A stretch of 64,000 nt of DNA from Frigoribacterium sp. PhB116 (GTDB taxonomy: Bacteria; Actinomycetota; Actinomycetes; Actinomycetales; Microbacteriaceae), in assembly GCF_004364285.1 (NCBI RefSeq), contig NZ_SOBE01000002.1, positions 620,001 through 684,000 of the forward strand, written 5' to 3'. Position 1 is the first letter of the stretch. Every line of letters starts with the position of its first letter. A program made the translations under genes and the position numbers. This document shows positions 21,922 to 29,726 of the stretch, piece after piece. The notes beneath the pieces were generated by a model. The model was not told where the DNA came from and did not search any database. It saw only the letters and a program-made list of their open reading frames with translations.

Positions 21922-22815
21922 GTGACCCTGCGCCTCTTGGCCGTCCACGCCCATCCCGACGACGAGTCCAGCAAGGGCTCGGCGACCTACGCCTACTACC
22001 GCAGCCTCGGCGCCGAGGTGCTCGTGGTCAGCTGCACCGGGGGCGAGCAGGGCTCGATCCTCAACGAGCAGCTCGAGGCGCGGGCGCACGCAGAACGCGA
22101 CATCGCGGGCCTGCGGGTGCACGAGATGCGAGCTGCCCAGGAGGCGATGGGCATCGACCACGTCTGGCTCGGCTACGCCGACTCCGGGCTGCCCGCCGAG
22201 GGCGAGCCCGTCGCGGTCAACTCGTTCGCGACCATCCCGCTCGAGATCAGCGCCGAGCCCCTCGTCGCGGTGATCCGCCGGTTCCGGCCCCAGGTGCTCG
22301 TGACGTACGACGAGATCGGCGGCTACCCGCACCCGGACCACATCCGCACCCACGAGATCTCGATGGAGGCGTTCCGGGCCGCCTCCGACGCCTCGCGCTA
22401 CCCGGCCGCGGGCGAGCCCTGGCAGATCGACAAGGTCTACTACGACCGCATGTTCAGCGCCGGCCGCGTCGGTGCGATGATCACGCACCTGAAGGCCGAG
22501 GACCCCGAGTCGCCGCTGATCGAGCGCCTCACCGAGATGCTCGAGCGCTTCAGCGACCGGCCCGACCTCGCCACGACGCACGTGCCGGTGTCGGAGTTCT
22601 TCCCCGTCCGCGACGCGGCCCTGCGCGCGCACGCCAGCCAGGTGCCGCTCGACAGCGCCTTCTTCTTCTGGCCGCACGACCTCCAGGTCGCCGCCTGGCC
22701 CACCGAGGACTTCCAGCTGGTCGAGTCCCGCGTCGACTCGCCCGTGCCCGAGACCGACCTCTTCGCCGGCGTCGCCGACCCGGACACCGGCCTCGTGGGG
22801 GTGCAGGCCCGATGA
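21922..22815 (+). CDS. mca: Mycothiol S-conjugate amidase
   Basis: Mca cleaves mycothiol conjugates of toxins so that mercapturic acids can be exported. It is a zinc LmbE/PIG-L-family enzyme. The 297-residue protein has the zinc motif AHPDDESSKG at residues 10-19, the later zinc ligand PHPDHIRTHE, and the family's TYDEIGGYPHPDH block. The Ser-Ser-Lys-Gly after HPDDE fits Mca rather than the MshB deacetylase. Presence of Mca marks a mycothiol-using actinobacterium. The stop overlaps the start of the next small membrane-protein gene by 4 nt. Confidence 0.94.
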   Translation: MTLRLLAVHAHPDDESSKGSATYAYYRSLGAEVLVVSCTGGEQGSILNEQLEARAHAERDIAGLRVHEMRAAQEAMGIDHVWLGYADSGLPAEGEPVAVNSFATIPLEISAEPLVAVIRRFRPQVLVTYDEIGGYPHPDHIRTHEISMEAFRAASDASRYPAAGEPWQIDKVYYDRMFSAGRVGAMITHLKAEDPESPLIERLTEMLERFSDRPDLATTHVPVSEFFPVRDAALRAHASQVPLDSAFFFWPHDLQVAAWPTEDFQLVESRVDSPVPETDLFAGVADPDTGLVGVQAR

Positions 22816-23168
22816 GCGCCGCAGGTGACCTCGTGCTGACGGCGGCCGTGCGCCTCGTCGCGCAGCCGTCGACCCCCGACGCGACGCTGCCGCCGTCGAC
22901 GGTGCCCGACGTCGACGTCACGCCCGGCGTCTGGGGCTTCGTCGCCATCGCGTTCGTCGCCGTCGCGACGGTGCTGATCATCGTCGACATGACCAGGCGC
23001 GTGCGCCGCACCCGGTACCGCGGCGAGGTCCGCGAGCAGATCGAGGCCGAGCGCGCCGAGGCAGACGCCGCGGCGGCGGGGCTCGACGACGAGCCGCGTC
23101 CGCAGCTCGGCGACGGACCGCGTGGCGGTCTCGACGACGACGGCCGCGATCGTCCCGGGCGTCCCTAG
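22812..23168 (+). CDS. Small single-pass membrane protein downstream of mca
   Basis: The 118-residue product has a hydrophobic segment at about residues 38-60 (VWGFVAIAFVAVATVLIIVDM), then a strongly basic stretch (RRVRRTRYRGEVREQ) and an acidic, Gly/Asp-rich C-terminal tail. Topology is probably N-out/C-in. Small proteins of this design follow mca in several actinobacteria; no function is recognised. ATGA overlap with mca indicates coupling. Its stop overlaps by 4 nt the stop of the convergent DUF1275 gene. Confidence 0.8.
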   Translation: MSAAGDLVLTAAVRLVAQPSTPDATLPPSTVPDVDVTPGVWGFVAIAFVAVATVLIIVDMTRRVRRTRYRGEVREQIEAERAEADAAAAGLDDEPRPQLGDGPRGGLDDDGRDRPGRP

Positions 23169-23908
23169 GCGGCTGCGCCTGCCGTGGTGCCGGACGCGGC
23201 AGTCGCGGCGGCCTCGCGGGCCTCGAGCTCGTGACGGCGCTCGCGCAGCAGGTGGCCGGCCAGCGCGACGAGCAGCGTCAGCCCGCCCGCGACGCCCATG
23301 CCGACGCCGATGTGCACCTGCAGCAGCAGGGCCCCGACGCCCGCACCGGCCAGGATCAGCAGGACGGCGAGCACGCGGCGCGGGAAGTTCTTGCCCGTGC
23401 CGCCCGCGAGCTTCGACTCGGACGCCAGCCCGACGATCGTCGAGGTGACGACCACGGTCGTGACGTCGGCCACGGCGATCTTGCGGGCGGCCGCGGCCTG
23501 GAGGCCCATCGCGGCGCCGAGCAGGCCGGTGATCGTGAACGCCCACGGGGTGTTCTCCTCGGGCACGACGGCGAAGGTCGAGATGCCGAGCCCGAGCAGC
23601 GCGCCGCCCGTCACGCCGAACGAGACGGTGCTGCGGCCCGACCAGCCGGCCCGGCCGCCGCGCAGCACCCGGCCGCCGATCGCGGCACCGAGCAGGAAGG
23701 CGGCGAGGGCGACGACCGGCCCGACGATCGGCAGGCCGTCGGCCTGCGCGATCGCCATCCCGAGGATCACGACGTTGCCGGTCATGTTGGCCGTGAAGAC
23801 GCGGTCGAGGCCGAGGTAGCCGACGGCGTCGATGATGCCCGTCGTGAACGTGAGGGTCAGCATCATCACGAGGTGCATGCGGGCCTGGTTGCGGCGGAAT
23901 CGCTTCAC
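23165..23908 (-). CDS. DUF1275 (YoaK) family membrane protein
   Basis: This 247-residue polytopic protein has about six hydrophobic helices. Family hallmarks are the N-terminal TGIIDAVGYLGLDRVFTANMTGN and GAAMGLQAAAARKIAVADVTTVVVT. YoaK proteins have no established biochemical role, and transport has been proposed from topology alone. The GTG start at 23908, preceded by GGAGGA, begins a short basic leader (MKRFRRNQ); the longer frame upstream is out of character. It is a single gene followed by a hemolysin III homologue in the same direction. Confidence 0.9.
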   Translation of the reverse strand: MKRFRRNQARMHLVMMLTLTFTTGIIDAVGYLGLDRVFTANMTGNVVILGMAIAQADGLPIVGPVVALAAFLLGAAIGGRVLRGGRAGWSGRSTVSFGVTGGALLGLGISTFAVVPEENTPWAFTITGLLGAAMGLQAAAARKIAVADVTTVVVTSTIVGLASESKLAGGTGKNFPRRVLAVLLILAGAGVGALLLQVHIGVGMGVAGGLTLLVALAGHLLRERRHELEAREAAATAASGTTAGAAA

Positions 23909-24039
23909 GGGTGTCCTCCGGGGCGTCGCGCCGGAGGTGACCGGGCGGGGCGGGGCGGGCGATCGCGGCGTCGTCGGCGCGGTGGTCTGCCGTCGATCGT
24001 ATCGACGCGACGGGACCGGCGGGAGCGACGCGGCGGCGC

Positions 24040-24777
24040 CTAGCGGAACGTCGGGGCGTTCAGCGCCAGGACCAGGATGCCCGTCCAGTGGCAGAGGTAG
24101 GCGAGCACGGTGCAGGCGTGGAACAGCTCGTGGAAGCCGAACCGGCCGGGTGCCGGGTTCGGGCGCTTCAGCGCGTAGAAGACGGCGCCGACGATGTAGA
24201 GCAGCCCGCCGACGAGCACGAGGACCGTCATCGGCACGGACGCGGCGAACAGGTCGGGCAGGAACCCGAGCGCGCCGACCCCCATGAGGATGTAGAGCGG
24301 CACGTAGAGCCAGCGCGGCGCGTGGATGAAGAACACCCGGAACGCGATGCCGAAGGCCGCCGCCGTCCAGACGAGCGTCAGCAGCAGGGCCGACTTGCCG
24401 GGCGGCAGGGCGATCGCCGCGATGGGCGTGTACGTGCCGGCGATCAGCAGGAAGATGTTCGAGTGGTCCAGCCGCTTGAGGAACATCTTGGCGCGCGGGC
24501 TCCACGGGAACCGGTGGTAGGTCGCCGAGATGCCGAAGAGCAGCAGCGACGTCGTCATGAACACCGCGCAGGCCCAGGTCGCGGCGGCGCCGTCGGCGAG
24601 CACGACCAGCACGATGCCCGTCGCGATCGCGACCGGGAACGTCCCCGCGTGGATCCAGCCGCGCCAGGTGGGCTTGCGCTCGATCGACGAGTAGGCGAGG
24701 GCGTCGTCGAGCAGGGGGATGTTCGGCAGCTCCGCACCGCCGTCGTCGGCGACCGGAGAGGGCGAGGAGGTGCTCAT
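24040..24777 (-). CDS. Hemolysin III family (HlyIII/YqfA) membrane protein
   Basis: The 245-residue product has seven predicted membrane helices and the family signatures ISATYHRFPWSPRAKMFLKRLDHSNIF (His and Asp residues that form the metal site in the related PAQR proteins) and FHELFHACTVLAYLCHW near the C-terminus. Relatives are called hemolysin III but most are of unknown membrane function. ATG 24777 gives a short hydrophilic leader. It is divergent from uppS with 66 bp between starts. Confidence 0.92.
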   Translation of the reverse strand: MSTSSPSPVADDGGAELPNIPLLDDALAYSSIERKPTWRGWIHAGTFPVAIATGIVLVVLADGAAATWACAVFMTTSLLLFGISATYHRFPWSPRAKMFLKRLDHSNIFLLIAGTYTPIAAIALPPGKSALLLTLVWTAAAFGIAFRVFFIHAPRWLYVPLYILMGVGALGFLPDLFAASVPMTVLVLVGGLLYIVGAVFYALKRPNPAPGRFGFHELFHACTVLAYLCHWTGILVLALNAPTFR

Positions 24778-24843
24778 GGGGGCGAGCGTAGGGGAGTCGG
24801 CCCGGCGACCGCTGGGACCGCGCGGGTGGGTTAACCTGGGCAC

Positions 24844-25632
24844 GTGAAGAGTCCCGGACGGCCTCCCGTGGCCGGCGGCCTGCTGTACGGCCTGTACCAG
24901 CGCCGCCTGCGCCGTGAGCTCGACGGGGCCGAGCTGCCGCACCACGTCGCCATGATCGTCGACGGCAACCGCCGCTGGGCCAAGGCCCGCATGCTCGAGA
25001 CCGCCGCGCACGGCCACCGGGCCGGCGCCGCGAAGATCAGCGAGTTCCTCACCTGGTGCGACGACCTCGGCATCCGCGTCGTCACCCTCTACCTGCTGTC
25101 GGCCGACAACCTCGGCAACCGCGCCTCCGACGAGCTCACCGAGCTGTTCGGCATCATCGGCGACGTCGCCGACGAGCTCTCGCACCAGCGCGACTGGAAG
25201 GTGCAGCACGTCGGCGCGAACGACGACCTGCCCGCCGGGCTCTGCGCCTCCCTCACCGCCGCCGAGGAGCGCACGCGCGACCACGCCGGCCTGCACGTCA
25301 ACCTCGCCGTCGGGTACGGCGGCCGGCGCGAGATCGCGGACGCCATGCGCAGCATCGTCCGGGCCCACGACGCGGCGGGCGGCACGCTCGACGCGCTCGC
25401 CGAGGTCCTCACGCCCGAGCTGATCGCCGAGCACCTCTACACCGGCGGCCAGCCCGACCCCGACCTCGTCATCCGCACGTCCGGCGAGCAGCGGCTCAGC
25501 GACTTCATGCTGTGGCAGAGCGCCCACAGCGAGTTCTACTTCGTCGAGGCGCTCTACCCCGACCTCCGCGAGGTCGACTTCCTCCGTGCCGTCCGCGACT
25601 TCGCCCTGCGGCACCGCCGGTACGGCAGCTGA
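24844..25632 (+). CDS. uppS: Isoprenyl transferase (undecaprenyl/decaprenyl diphosphate synthase family)
   Basis: This cytoplasmic cis-prenyltransferase extends a short allylic diphosphate with isopentenyl diphosphate to make the lipid carrier for cell-wall synthesis. The 262-residue protein has the catalytic-aspartate loop MIVDGNRRWAKAR, GHRAGAAKISEFLTWC, LAVGYGGRREIADAM, and the C-terminal diphosphate-binding RTSGEQRLSDFMLWQ. Chain-length specificity (C50 versus C55 or a short product) cannot be told from sequence. The start GTG at 24844 begins a basic leader. It fits functionally with ispH elsewhere in the window. Confidence 0.94.
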   Translation: MKSPGRPPVAGGLLYGLYQRRLRRELDGAELPHHVAMIVDGNRRWAKARMLETAAHGHRAGAAKISEFLTWCDDLGIRVVTLYLLSADNLGNRASDELTELFGIIGDVADELSHQRDWKVQHVGANDDLPAGLCASLTAAEERTRDHAGLHVNLAVGYGGRREIADAMRSIVRAHDAAGGTLDALAEVLTPELIAEHLYTGGQPDPDLVIRTSGEQRLSDFMLWQSAHSEFYFVEALYPDLREVDFLRAVRDFALRHRRYGS

Positions 25633-25712
25633 CCTCGGCGGCCGTCGGTCGCTCGGTCCCTCGACGCCCGGGGCCGGGTACGGTGGAGGACCCTGATCCG
25701 AGGAGCACCACC

Positions 25713-26840
25713 GTGACCACCATCGACGACTTCGCCGCCGGCTTCGCCGACGAGGCGGGCTGGTTCGACTTCGCCTCCTTCGGCCCGATGGGCACGGGCG
25801 TCGTGCAGGAGGCGCGGGCCCTGACCGAGCTCCAGTCGCGCTCCCGGCACGGCTCGGTCGTCGCCCTCGACGAGCAGGCAGGGCGCGCCCGGCGGGCCGT
25901 GGCCGCGCTCACCGGGTTCCCGACCGACCACGTCGTGTTCCAGCCGAGCACGAGCCAGGGCATGCTGCACACGCTGTTCGGCCTGACGGGCGCCCTCGCG
26001 CTGTCGCCGCGGGAGTACCCGACCACCCCGCTCACCGCGACCCGCGCCTCCTCGGCCCTGCGCGTGCTCGACACCGTCTGGCTCGACGTGCCGGACGACG
26101 CGGTGACGCCCGCGGTGCTCCGCGAGCACCTGACGCCGTCGGTGACCGCCGTCGCCGTCAGCGTCGTCGACTACCGCACGGGCTACCTCGCCGACCTCGA
26201 GGGCATCCGCCAGGTGATCGGCGACCGGCTGCTGATCGTCGACGGCATCCAGGGCTTCGGCGTCGTCGACGCGCCCTGGGCCGTCGCGGACGTGCTCGTC
26301 ACCGGCGGGCAGAAGTGGCTGCGCGCAGGTTGGGGAACCGGCTTCATGGCGCTCAGCGACCGCGCGCTGACCGATCTCACGCCCGTGTTCAGCGGCGTGC
26401 ACGGCTCGGAGATCACGCTCGGCGGCTCGTACGAGCGCGGCGCCGAGCCGGCCCCGGGCGCCGCCGCGTTCCAGCTCTCCCGCCCCGACCCCATCGCGGA
26501 GGCGCGGCTCGCGACATCGCTGGAGGAGATCGCGGCCGTCGGCATCCGTCCCGTCGCCGGGGCCGTCGCCGAGCGGGCGACCCGGCTCATCGACCTCGCC
26601 GACGAGTTCGCCGTGCCGGTGGCCTCGTCGCGCGTCGAGTCGGAGCGGGCCGGCATCGTCGTGCTCGAACCGGAGCCGCAGCACCTGACGGCGCTGACCG
26701 CCTCGCTGCTGAACCACGGGGTCAGCGCGACCGTGCGGAGCACGAGCGTGCGCCTCAGCACGCACGTGTCGAACGGCGACGACTCCTTCGGCCTGCTCCG
26801 CGAGGCGCTGATGTCGTACGGGAGCGCGATCTCGTACTGA
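25713..26840 (+). CDS. Class V aminotransferase-fold PLP enzyme
   Basis: This 375-residue protein has the fold and key sites of cysteine-desulfurase/kynureninase-like enzymes: an N-terminal FGPMGTGVVQEAR segment, FQPSTSQGMLHTLFG, the PLP-contact Asp in LLIVDGIQGFG, and the Schiff-base lysine in TGGQKWLRAGWGTGF near residue 198. No cysteine-desulfurase active-site Cys loop is evident. GTG 25713 follows GAGGAG at close spacing. Substrate is unknown and no pathway genes adjoin it (uppS upstream, phoH downstream). Confidence 0.87.
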   Translation: MTTIDDFAAGFADEAGWFDFASFGPMGTGVVQEARALTELQSRSRHGSVVALDEQAGRARRAVAALTGFPTDHVVFQPSTSQGMLHTLFGLTGALALSPREYPTTPLTATRASSALRVLDTVWLDVPDDAVTPAVLREHLTPSVTAVAVSVVDYRTGYLADLEGIRQVIGDRLLIVDGIQGFGVVDAPWAVADVLVTGGQKWLRAGWGTGFMALSDRALTDLTPVFSGVHGSEITLGGSYERGAEPAPGAAAFQLSRPDPIAEARLATSLEEIAAVGIRPVAGAVAERATRLIDLADEFAVPVASSRVESERAGIVVLEPEPQHLTALTASLLNHGVSATVRSTSVRLSTHVSNGDDSFGLLREALMSYGSAISY

Positions 26841-26939
26841 GGATCGGACTCGGCCTGACCCGGGCCATGACCCTCGACCCTCGACCCTCGACCAGCACCT
26901 GAGGGTCGTTCACCTGATCGTCACACGACACGGCGTGCC

Positions 26940-27092
26940 GTGCTGGACCCGTGTCGGAGGCACGACGTAGGTTCGGCTCATCGGGCAAGTAGCCCGGTCG
27001 AGACGGCCACGAAAGTTCGCCTCGCGACTGCTCCGCGGCCGTCCTGCCGAAGGTACCGAGTGCCTCGTCGCTCGGAGATGGAGTCGTCGTGA
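26940..27092 (+). CDS. Possible small ORF overlapping the phoH start (PhoAT-like position)
   Basis: A 50-codon frame starting at GTG 26940 ends at a TGA that overlaps the phoH GTG start by 4 nt (GTGA). The product would be Arg-rich ([27 protein letters not shown]) with no membrane segment. In mycobacteria the PIN-PhoH gene phoH2 is preceded by a short overlapping antitoxin gene, phoAT, and the position here is the same. I cannot compare the sequences. The start lacks a clear ribosome site, and the frame coincides with RNA stems, so it may be a structured leader instead. Confidence 0.35.
   Translation: MLDPCRRHDVGSAHRASSPVETATKVRLATAPRPSCRRYRVPRRSEMESS
26982..27043 (+). promoter_or_regulatory. 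Potential structured leader of phoH
   Basis: Within the 248-base gap before phoH, CGGGC (26982-26986) pairs with GCCCG (26992-26996), and GACGGCC (27002-27008) pairs exactly with GGCCGTC (27037-27043), enclosing a smaller CGA / TCG pairing. No known riboswitch class is recognised. The region also overlaps a small possible ORF. Confidence 0.35.
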
Positions 27093-28453
27093 CCGTCAAC
27101 ACCCGGGCCGACCAGCAGAGCACCTCAGCAGACCGTCGTGCCGGCACGCCGCGCACCGCGGTCGACCAGCGCACCTACGTCCTCGACACGTCCGTCCTGC
27201 TGAGCGATCCGCAGGCGATCTTCCGGTTCGCCGAGCACGACGTGGTCCTGCCCGTCGTCGTCGTCAGCGAGCTCGAGGGCAAGCGCCACGATCCTGAGCT
27301 GGGCTACTTCGCACGACAGGCACTGCGCCTCCTCGATGGTCTGCGCGTGGCGCACGACCGCCTCGACTTCCCGGTCGAGGTCGGGTCGGGCGGCTCGTTC
27401 CGGGTCGAGCTCAACCACTCGAACATGTCGGTGCTGCCGTCGGGCCTCCAGCTCGGCGACAACGACTCGCGCATCCTCGCGGTGGCGTCGAACCTCGCGA
27501 ACGACGGGCTGGCGGTGACGGTCGTCTCGAAAGACCTGCCGCTGCGCGTCAAGGCTGCCTCCATCGGACTCGCAGCGGAGGAGTACCGCGCCGAGCAGGT
27601 CGTCGACAGCGGCTACACCGGCCTGAGCGAGCTCGACGTCTCGAGCGACCAGATGGCGTCGTTCTGGGAGAAGGAGACGATCAGCTCCCGAGCCCTCGCC
27701 GACGTCCCCGTGAACACCGGGCTCGTCGTGCACTCCGACCGTGGATCGGCCCTCGGCCGCGTCACCGCACGGGGCGAGGCCCGGCTGGTGCGCGGCGACC
27801 GCGACGTGTTCGGACTGCACGGCCGCTCGGCGGAGCAGCGGCTCGCCATCGACCTGCTGCTCGACCCCGAGGTCGGCATCGTCTCGCTCGGCGGCAGCGC
27901 AGGCACGGGCAAGTCGGCGCTCGCCCTCTGCGCGGGTCTCGAGGCGGTGCTCGAGAAGCAGCAGCACAAGAAGATCATGGTGTTCCGGCCGCTCTACGCG
28001 GTCGGCGGGCAAGATCTGGGCTTCCTGCCCGGCGACGCCGCCGAGAAGATGAACCCCTGGGGGCAGGCGGTCTTCGACACCCTGGGCGCCATCGTGTCGC
28101 AGAACGTGCTCGACGAGGTGGTCGAGCGCGGTCTGCTCGAGGTCCTGCCGCTGACGCACATCCGCGGCCGGTCGCTGCACGACGCGTTCGTGATCGTCGA
28201 CGAGGCGCAGTCCCTAGAGCGCAACGTGCTGCTCACGGTGCTCAGCCGCATCGGGCAGAACAGCCGGGTCGTCCTCACCCACGACGTGGCCCAGCGCGAC
28301 AACCTGCGGGTCGGGCGCCACGACGGCGTCGCGTCGGTGATCGAGACGCTCAAGGGGCACCCGCTGTTCGGGCACGTGACCCTGACACGCTCGGAGCGCT
28401 CGGCCATCGCGGCGCTCGTGACCGAGCTGCTCGAGTCGAACGAGCTCGCCTAG
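27089..28453 (+). CDS. phoH: PIN-PhoH fusion protein (PhoH2 type)
   Basis: PhoH2 proteins join an N-terminal PIN ribonuclease domain to a PhoH ATPase domain and act as ATP-dependent RNA-unwinding nucleases, studied as toxin-like factors in mycobacteria. The 454-residue protein shows the PIN acidic site [12 protein letters not shown] near residue 30, a second acidic site [12 protein letters not shown], the PhoH Walker [12 protein letters not shown] near residue 270, and Walker [14 protein letters not shown] 27089 follows GGAG and overlaps the stop of a small frame. A perfect 32-bp palindrome follows the gene and probably terminates it. Confidence 0.94.
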   Translation: MTVNTRADQQSTSADRRAGTPRTAVDQRTYVLDTSVLLSDPQAIFRFAEHDVVLPVVVVSELEGKRHDPELGYFARQALRLLDGLRVAHDRLDFPVEVGSGGSFRVELNHSNMSVLPSGLQLGDNDSRILAVASNLANDGLAVTVVSKDLPLRVKAASIGLAAEEYRAEQVVDSGYTGLSELDVSSDQMASFWEKETISSRALADVPVNTGLVVHSDRGSALGRVTARGEARLVRGDRDVFGLHGRSAEQRLAIDLLLDPEVGIVSLGGSAGTGKSALALCAGLEAVLEKQQHKKIMVFRPLYAVGGQDLGFLPGDAAEKMNPWGQAVFDTLGAIVSQNVLDEVVERGLLEVLPLTHIRGRSLHDAFVIVDEAQSLERNVLLTVLSRIGQNSRVVLTHDVAQRDNLRVGRHDGVASVIETLKGHPLFGHVTLTRSERSAIAALVTELLESNELA

Positions 28454-28496
28454 GGCTCGCCGCGTCCGGCCGTCTCCGGGCTGGCCGCGCTCGGCC

Positions 28497-28528
28497 GCGT
28501 CCGGGCGCGGGCGCCCGCGCCCGGACGC
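28497..28528. terminator. Perfect 32-bp palindrome after phoH
   Basis: Sixteen-base arms (GCGTCCGGGCGCGGGC and its exact complement) meet with no spacer, 43 bp after the phoH stop. In RNA this would be a very stable hairpin and is the likely terminator. The rest of the 344-base gap to the next gene holds the inverted repeat at 28539-28594 and no coding signal. Confidence 0.7.
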
Positions 28529-28538
28529 GCCCGGCGGA

Positions 28539-28594
28539 CGAGTTGCCCCGGAAGGTCCCCTCGGCATCGCTGAGGCGACATCCCGGGCAACTCG
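28539..28594. repeat. Inverted repeat element with GAGTTGCCC ends
   Basis: CGAGTTGCCC at 28539-28548 matches GGGCAACTCG at 28585-28594 as an exact inverted repeat around a 36-nt core that itself holds a partial CTC / GAG pairing. The size and layout resemble dispersed REP-like palindromic units; whether it recurs in the genome cannot be seen here. Confidence 0.55.
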
Positions 28595-28797
28595 CTACCG
28601 GCCCGGCGCCTGCTCTGACGATGTGACGCTCGCGGGGCGTGCGACGACGGGTCACCCCTCGTGCGCGTCACAGCGATCGCGATCGCGACGGCGACCGACG
28701 TCGGGTCCCTCCTGCACGGGTGCGGTCCGGGCGAGATCGCTCACAGGGGCGGCCCACCCCGAGGAGGCGGTGCCGACGGGGGCGTCATGGTCGGTGC

Positions 28798-29637
28798 ATG
28801 ACGACGACGGAACACGAGCGCGACCGAGCCGAGCGCAGCGGGGACGAGCGCAGCGGGGATGAGCCCGACCTGGACGAGCGCGGCCGGGACGGACTCGGCG
28901 CGGACGGACTCGGCGCGGATGCGCATCGCCGGGACGAACGCGGCCGAGACGGCGACGACGACGACCGAGCCCGGGACGGCGACGACCGAGCCCGGGACGG
29001 CGACGACCGAGCCCGGGACGGCGACGTCCGTGCCCGGGACGGTGACGACCGCGGGGGAGGACAGCCCGTGTCGCGCTCGTCCTGGAGCCGCAGGCCGACG
29101 TGGATCGACGTGGTCGCGGGTCTCGCGCTGATGGGCCTCGTGGCCGTGCTGGACCTGTCCTCGCCCGCGACGGTCGCGGCGTCGGCGCTCGCCGTCGTGA
29201 CCGGTGCCCTCGTCCGGGTCGACATCGCGCAGCGGCGGCTCCCGAACGTGCTGGTCCTCGTGGTGCTGGTCGGCACGGCTGCGGGCGTGGCGGTCGCCGT
29301 GGGCACCGGTGACGGGGTCCCGGCGGCGTGGGCGTGCCTCCTCGGCCTGGTCGTGCTCGTCGCGTGCGTCCCGCTCGTGCACGGCGGGGGGCTCGGTGCC
29401 GGCGACGCCAAGCTCGCGAGCGTCGGCGTCGTGGCGGCGTCGTTGGCATCGCCGTCGGCGCCGCTCGCCTGGCTCCTGGCGGTGGCGCTGCTCGGGGGAG
29501 TGCACGGGATCACGGCTGTCGTCGTCCGACGACGTGGCACGTCACCGGCCGGGGTCACCATCCCGCTCGGGCCGGTGCTGCTCGCCGGCTGGTGGCTCGC
29601 GGTCGTCGCAGCGTCGACGGTCCTCGACGCGTCGTAG
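28798..29637 (+). CDS. A24 prepilin-peptidase-type membrane protease with repetitive acidic/basic N-terminus
   Basis: Type IV prepilin peptidases are membrane aspartyl proteases that cleave leader peptides of pilin-like proteins. The C-terminal 180 residues form about five membrane helices with both catalytic-aspartate motifs, VDIAQRRLPN and GLGAGDAKLAS. No N-terminal methylase domain with CxxC pairs is present, so this is the short TadV/CpaA-type form. The N-terminal 95 residues are an Arg/Asp repeat region including four copies of a seven-residue unit like DDRARDG. ATG 28798 was chosen as first ATG before that region, but translation could start at GTG 29068, just before SRSSW. No pilus genes adjoin it. 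Confidence 0.8.
   Translation: MTTTEHERDRAERSGDERSGDEPDLDERGRDGLGADGLGADAHRRDERGRDGDDDDRARDGDDRARDGDDRARDGDVRARDGDDRGGGQPVSRSSWSRRPTWIDVVAGLALMGLVAVLDLSSPATVAASALAVVTGALVRVDIAQRRLPNVLVLVVLVGTAAGVAVAVGTGDGVPAAWACLLGLVVLVACVPLVHGGGLGAGDAKLASVGVVAASLASPSAPLAWLLAVALLGGVHGITAVVVRRRGTSPAGVTIPLGPVLLAGWWLAVVAASTVLDAS
28960..29043 (+). repeat. Four 21-bp tandem units within the peptidase gene
   Basis: Three exact 21-bp units beginning GACGACCGAGCCCGGGACGG and a fourth with three substitutions encode DDRARDG repeats. A smaller 15-bp duplication (GLGAD twice) precedes them at 28891-28920. Confidence 0.9.
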
Positions 29638-29651
29638 CCCGCACGACGCCG

Positions 29652-29688
29652 CGACGCCCCGTCCGCGGTGGATGCGGACGGGGCGTCG
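29652..29688. terminator. Bidirectional terminator between the peptidase gene and fumC
   Basis: A perfect 15-bp stem (CGACGCCCCGTCCGC / GCGGACGGGGCGTCG) with a 7-nt loop lies between two convergent genes. Confidence 0.9.
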
Positions 29689-29726
29689 TCGGGGTCGGCG
29701 GCGGCCGACGGTGCGGGAGGCGCGCC

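Noticed and set aside
28960-29043. CRISPR-like array
   Set aside because: The units are adjacent 21-bp tandem repeats with no spacers and lie in a reading frame.
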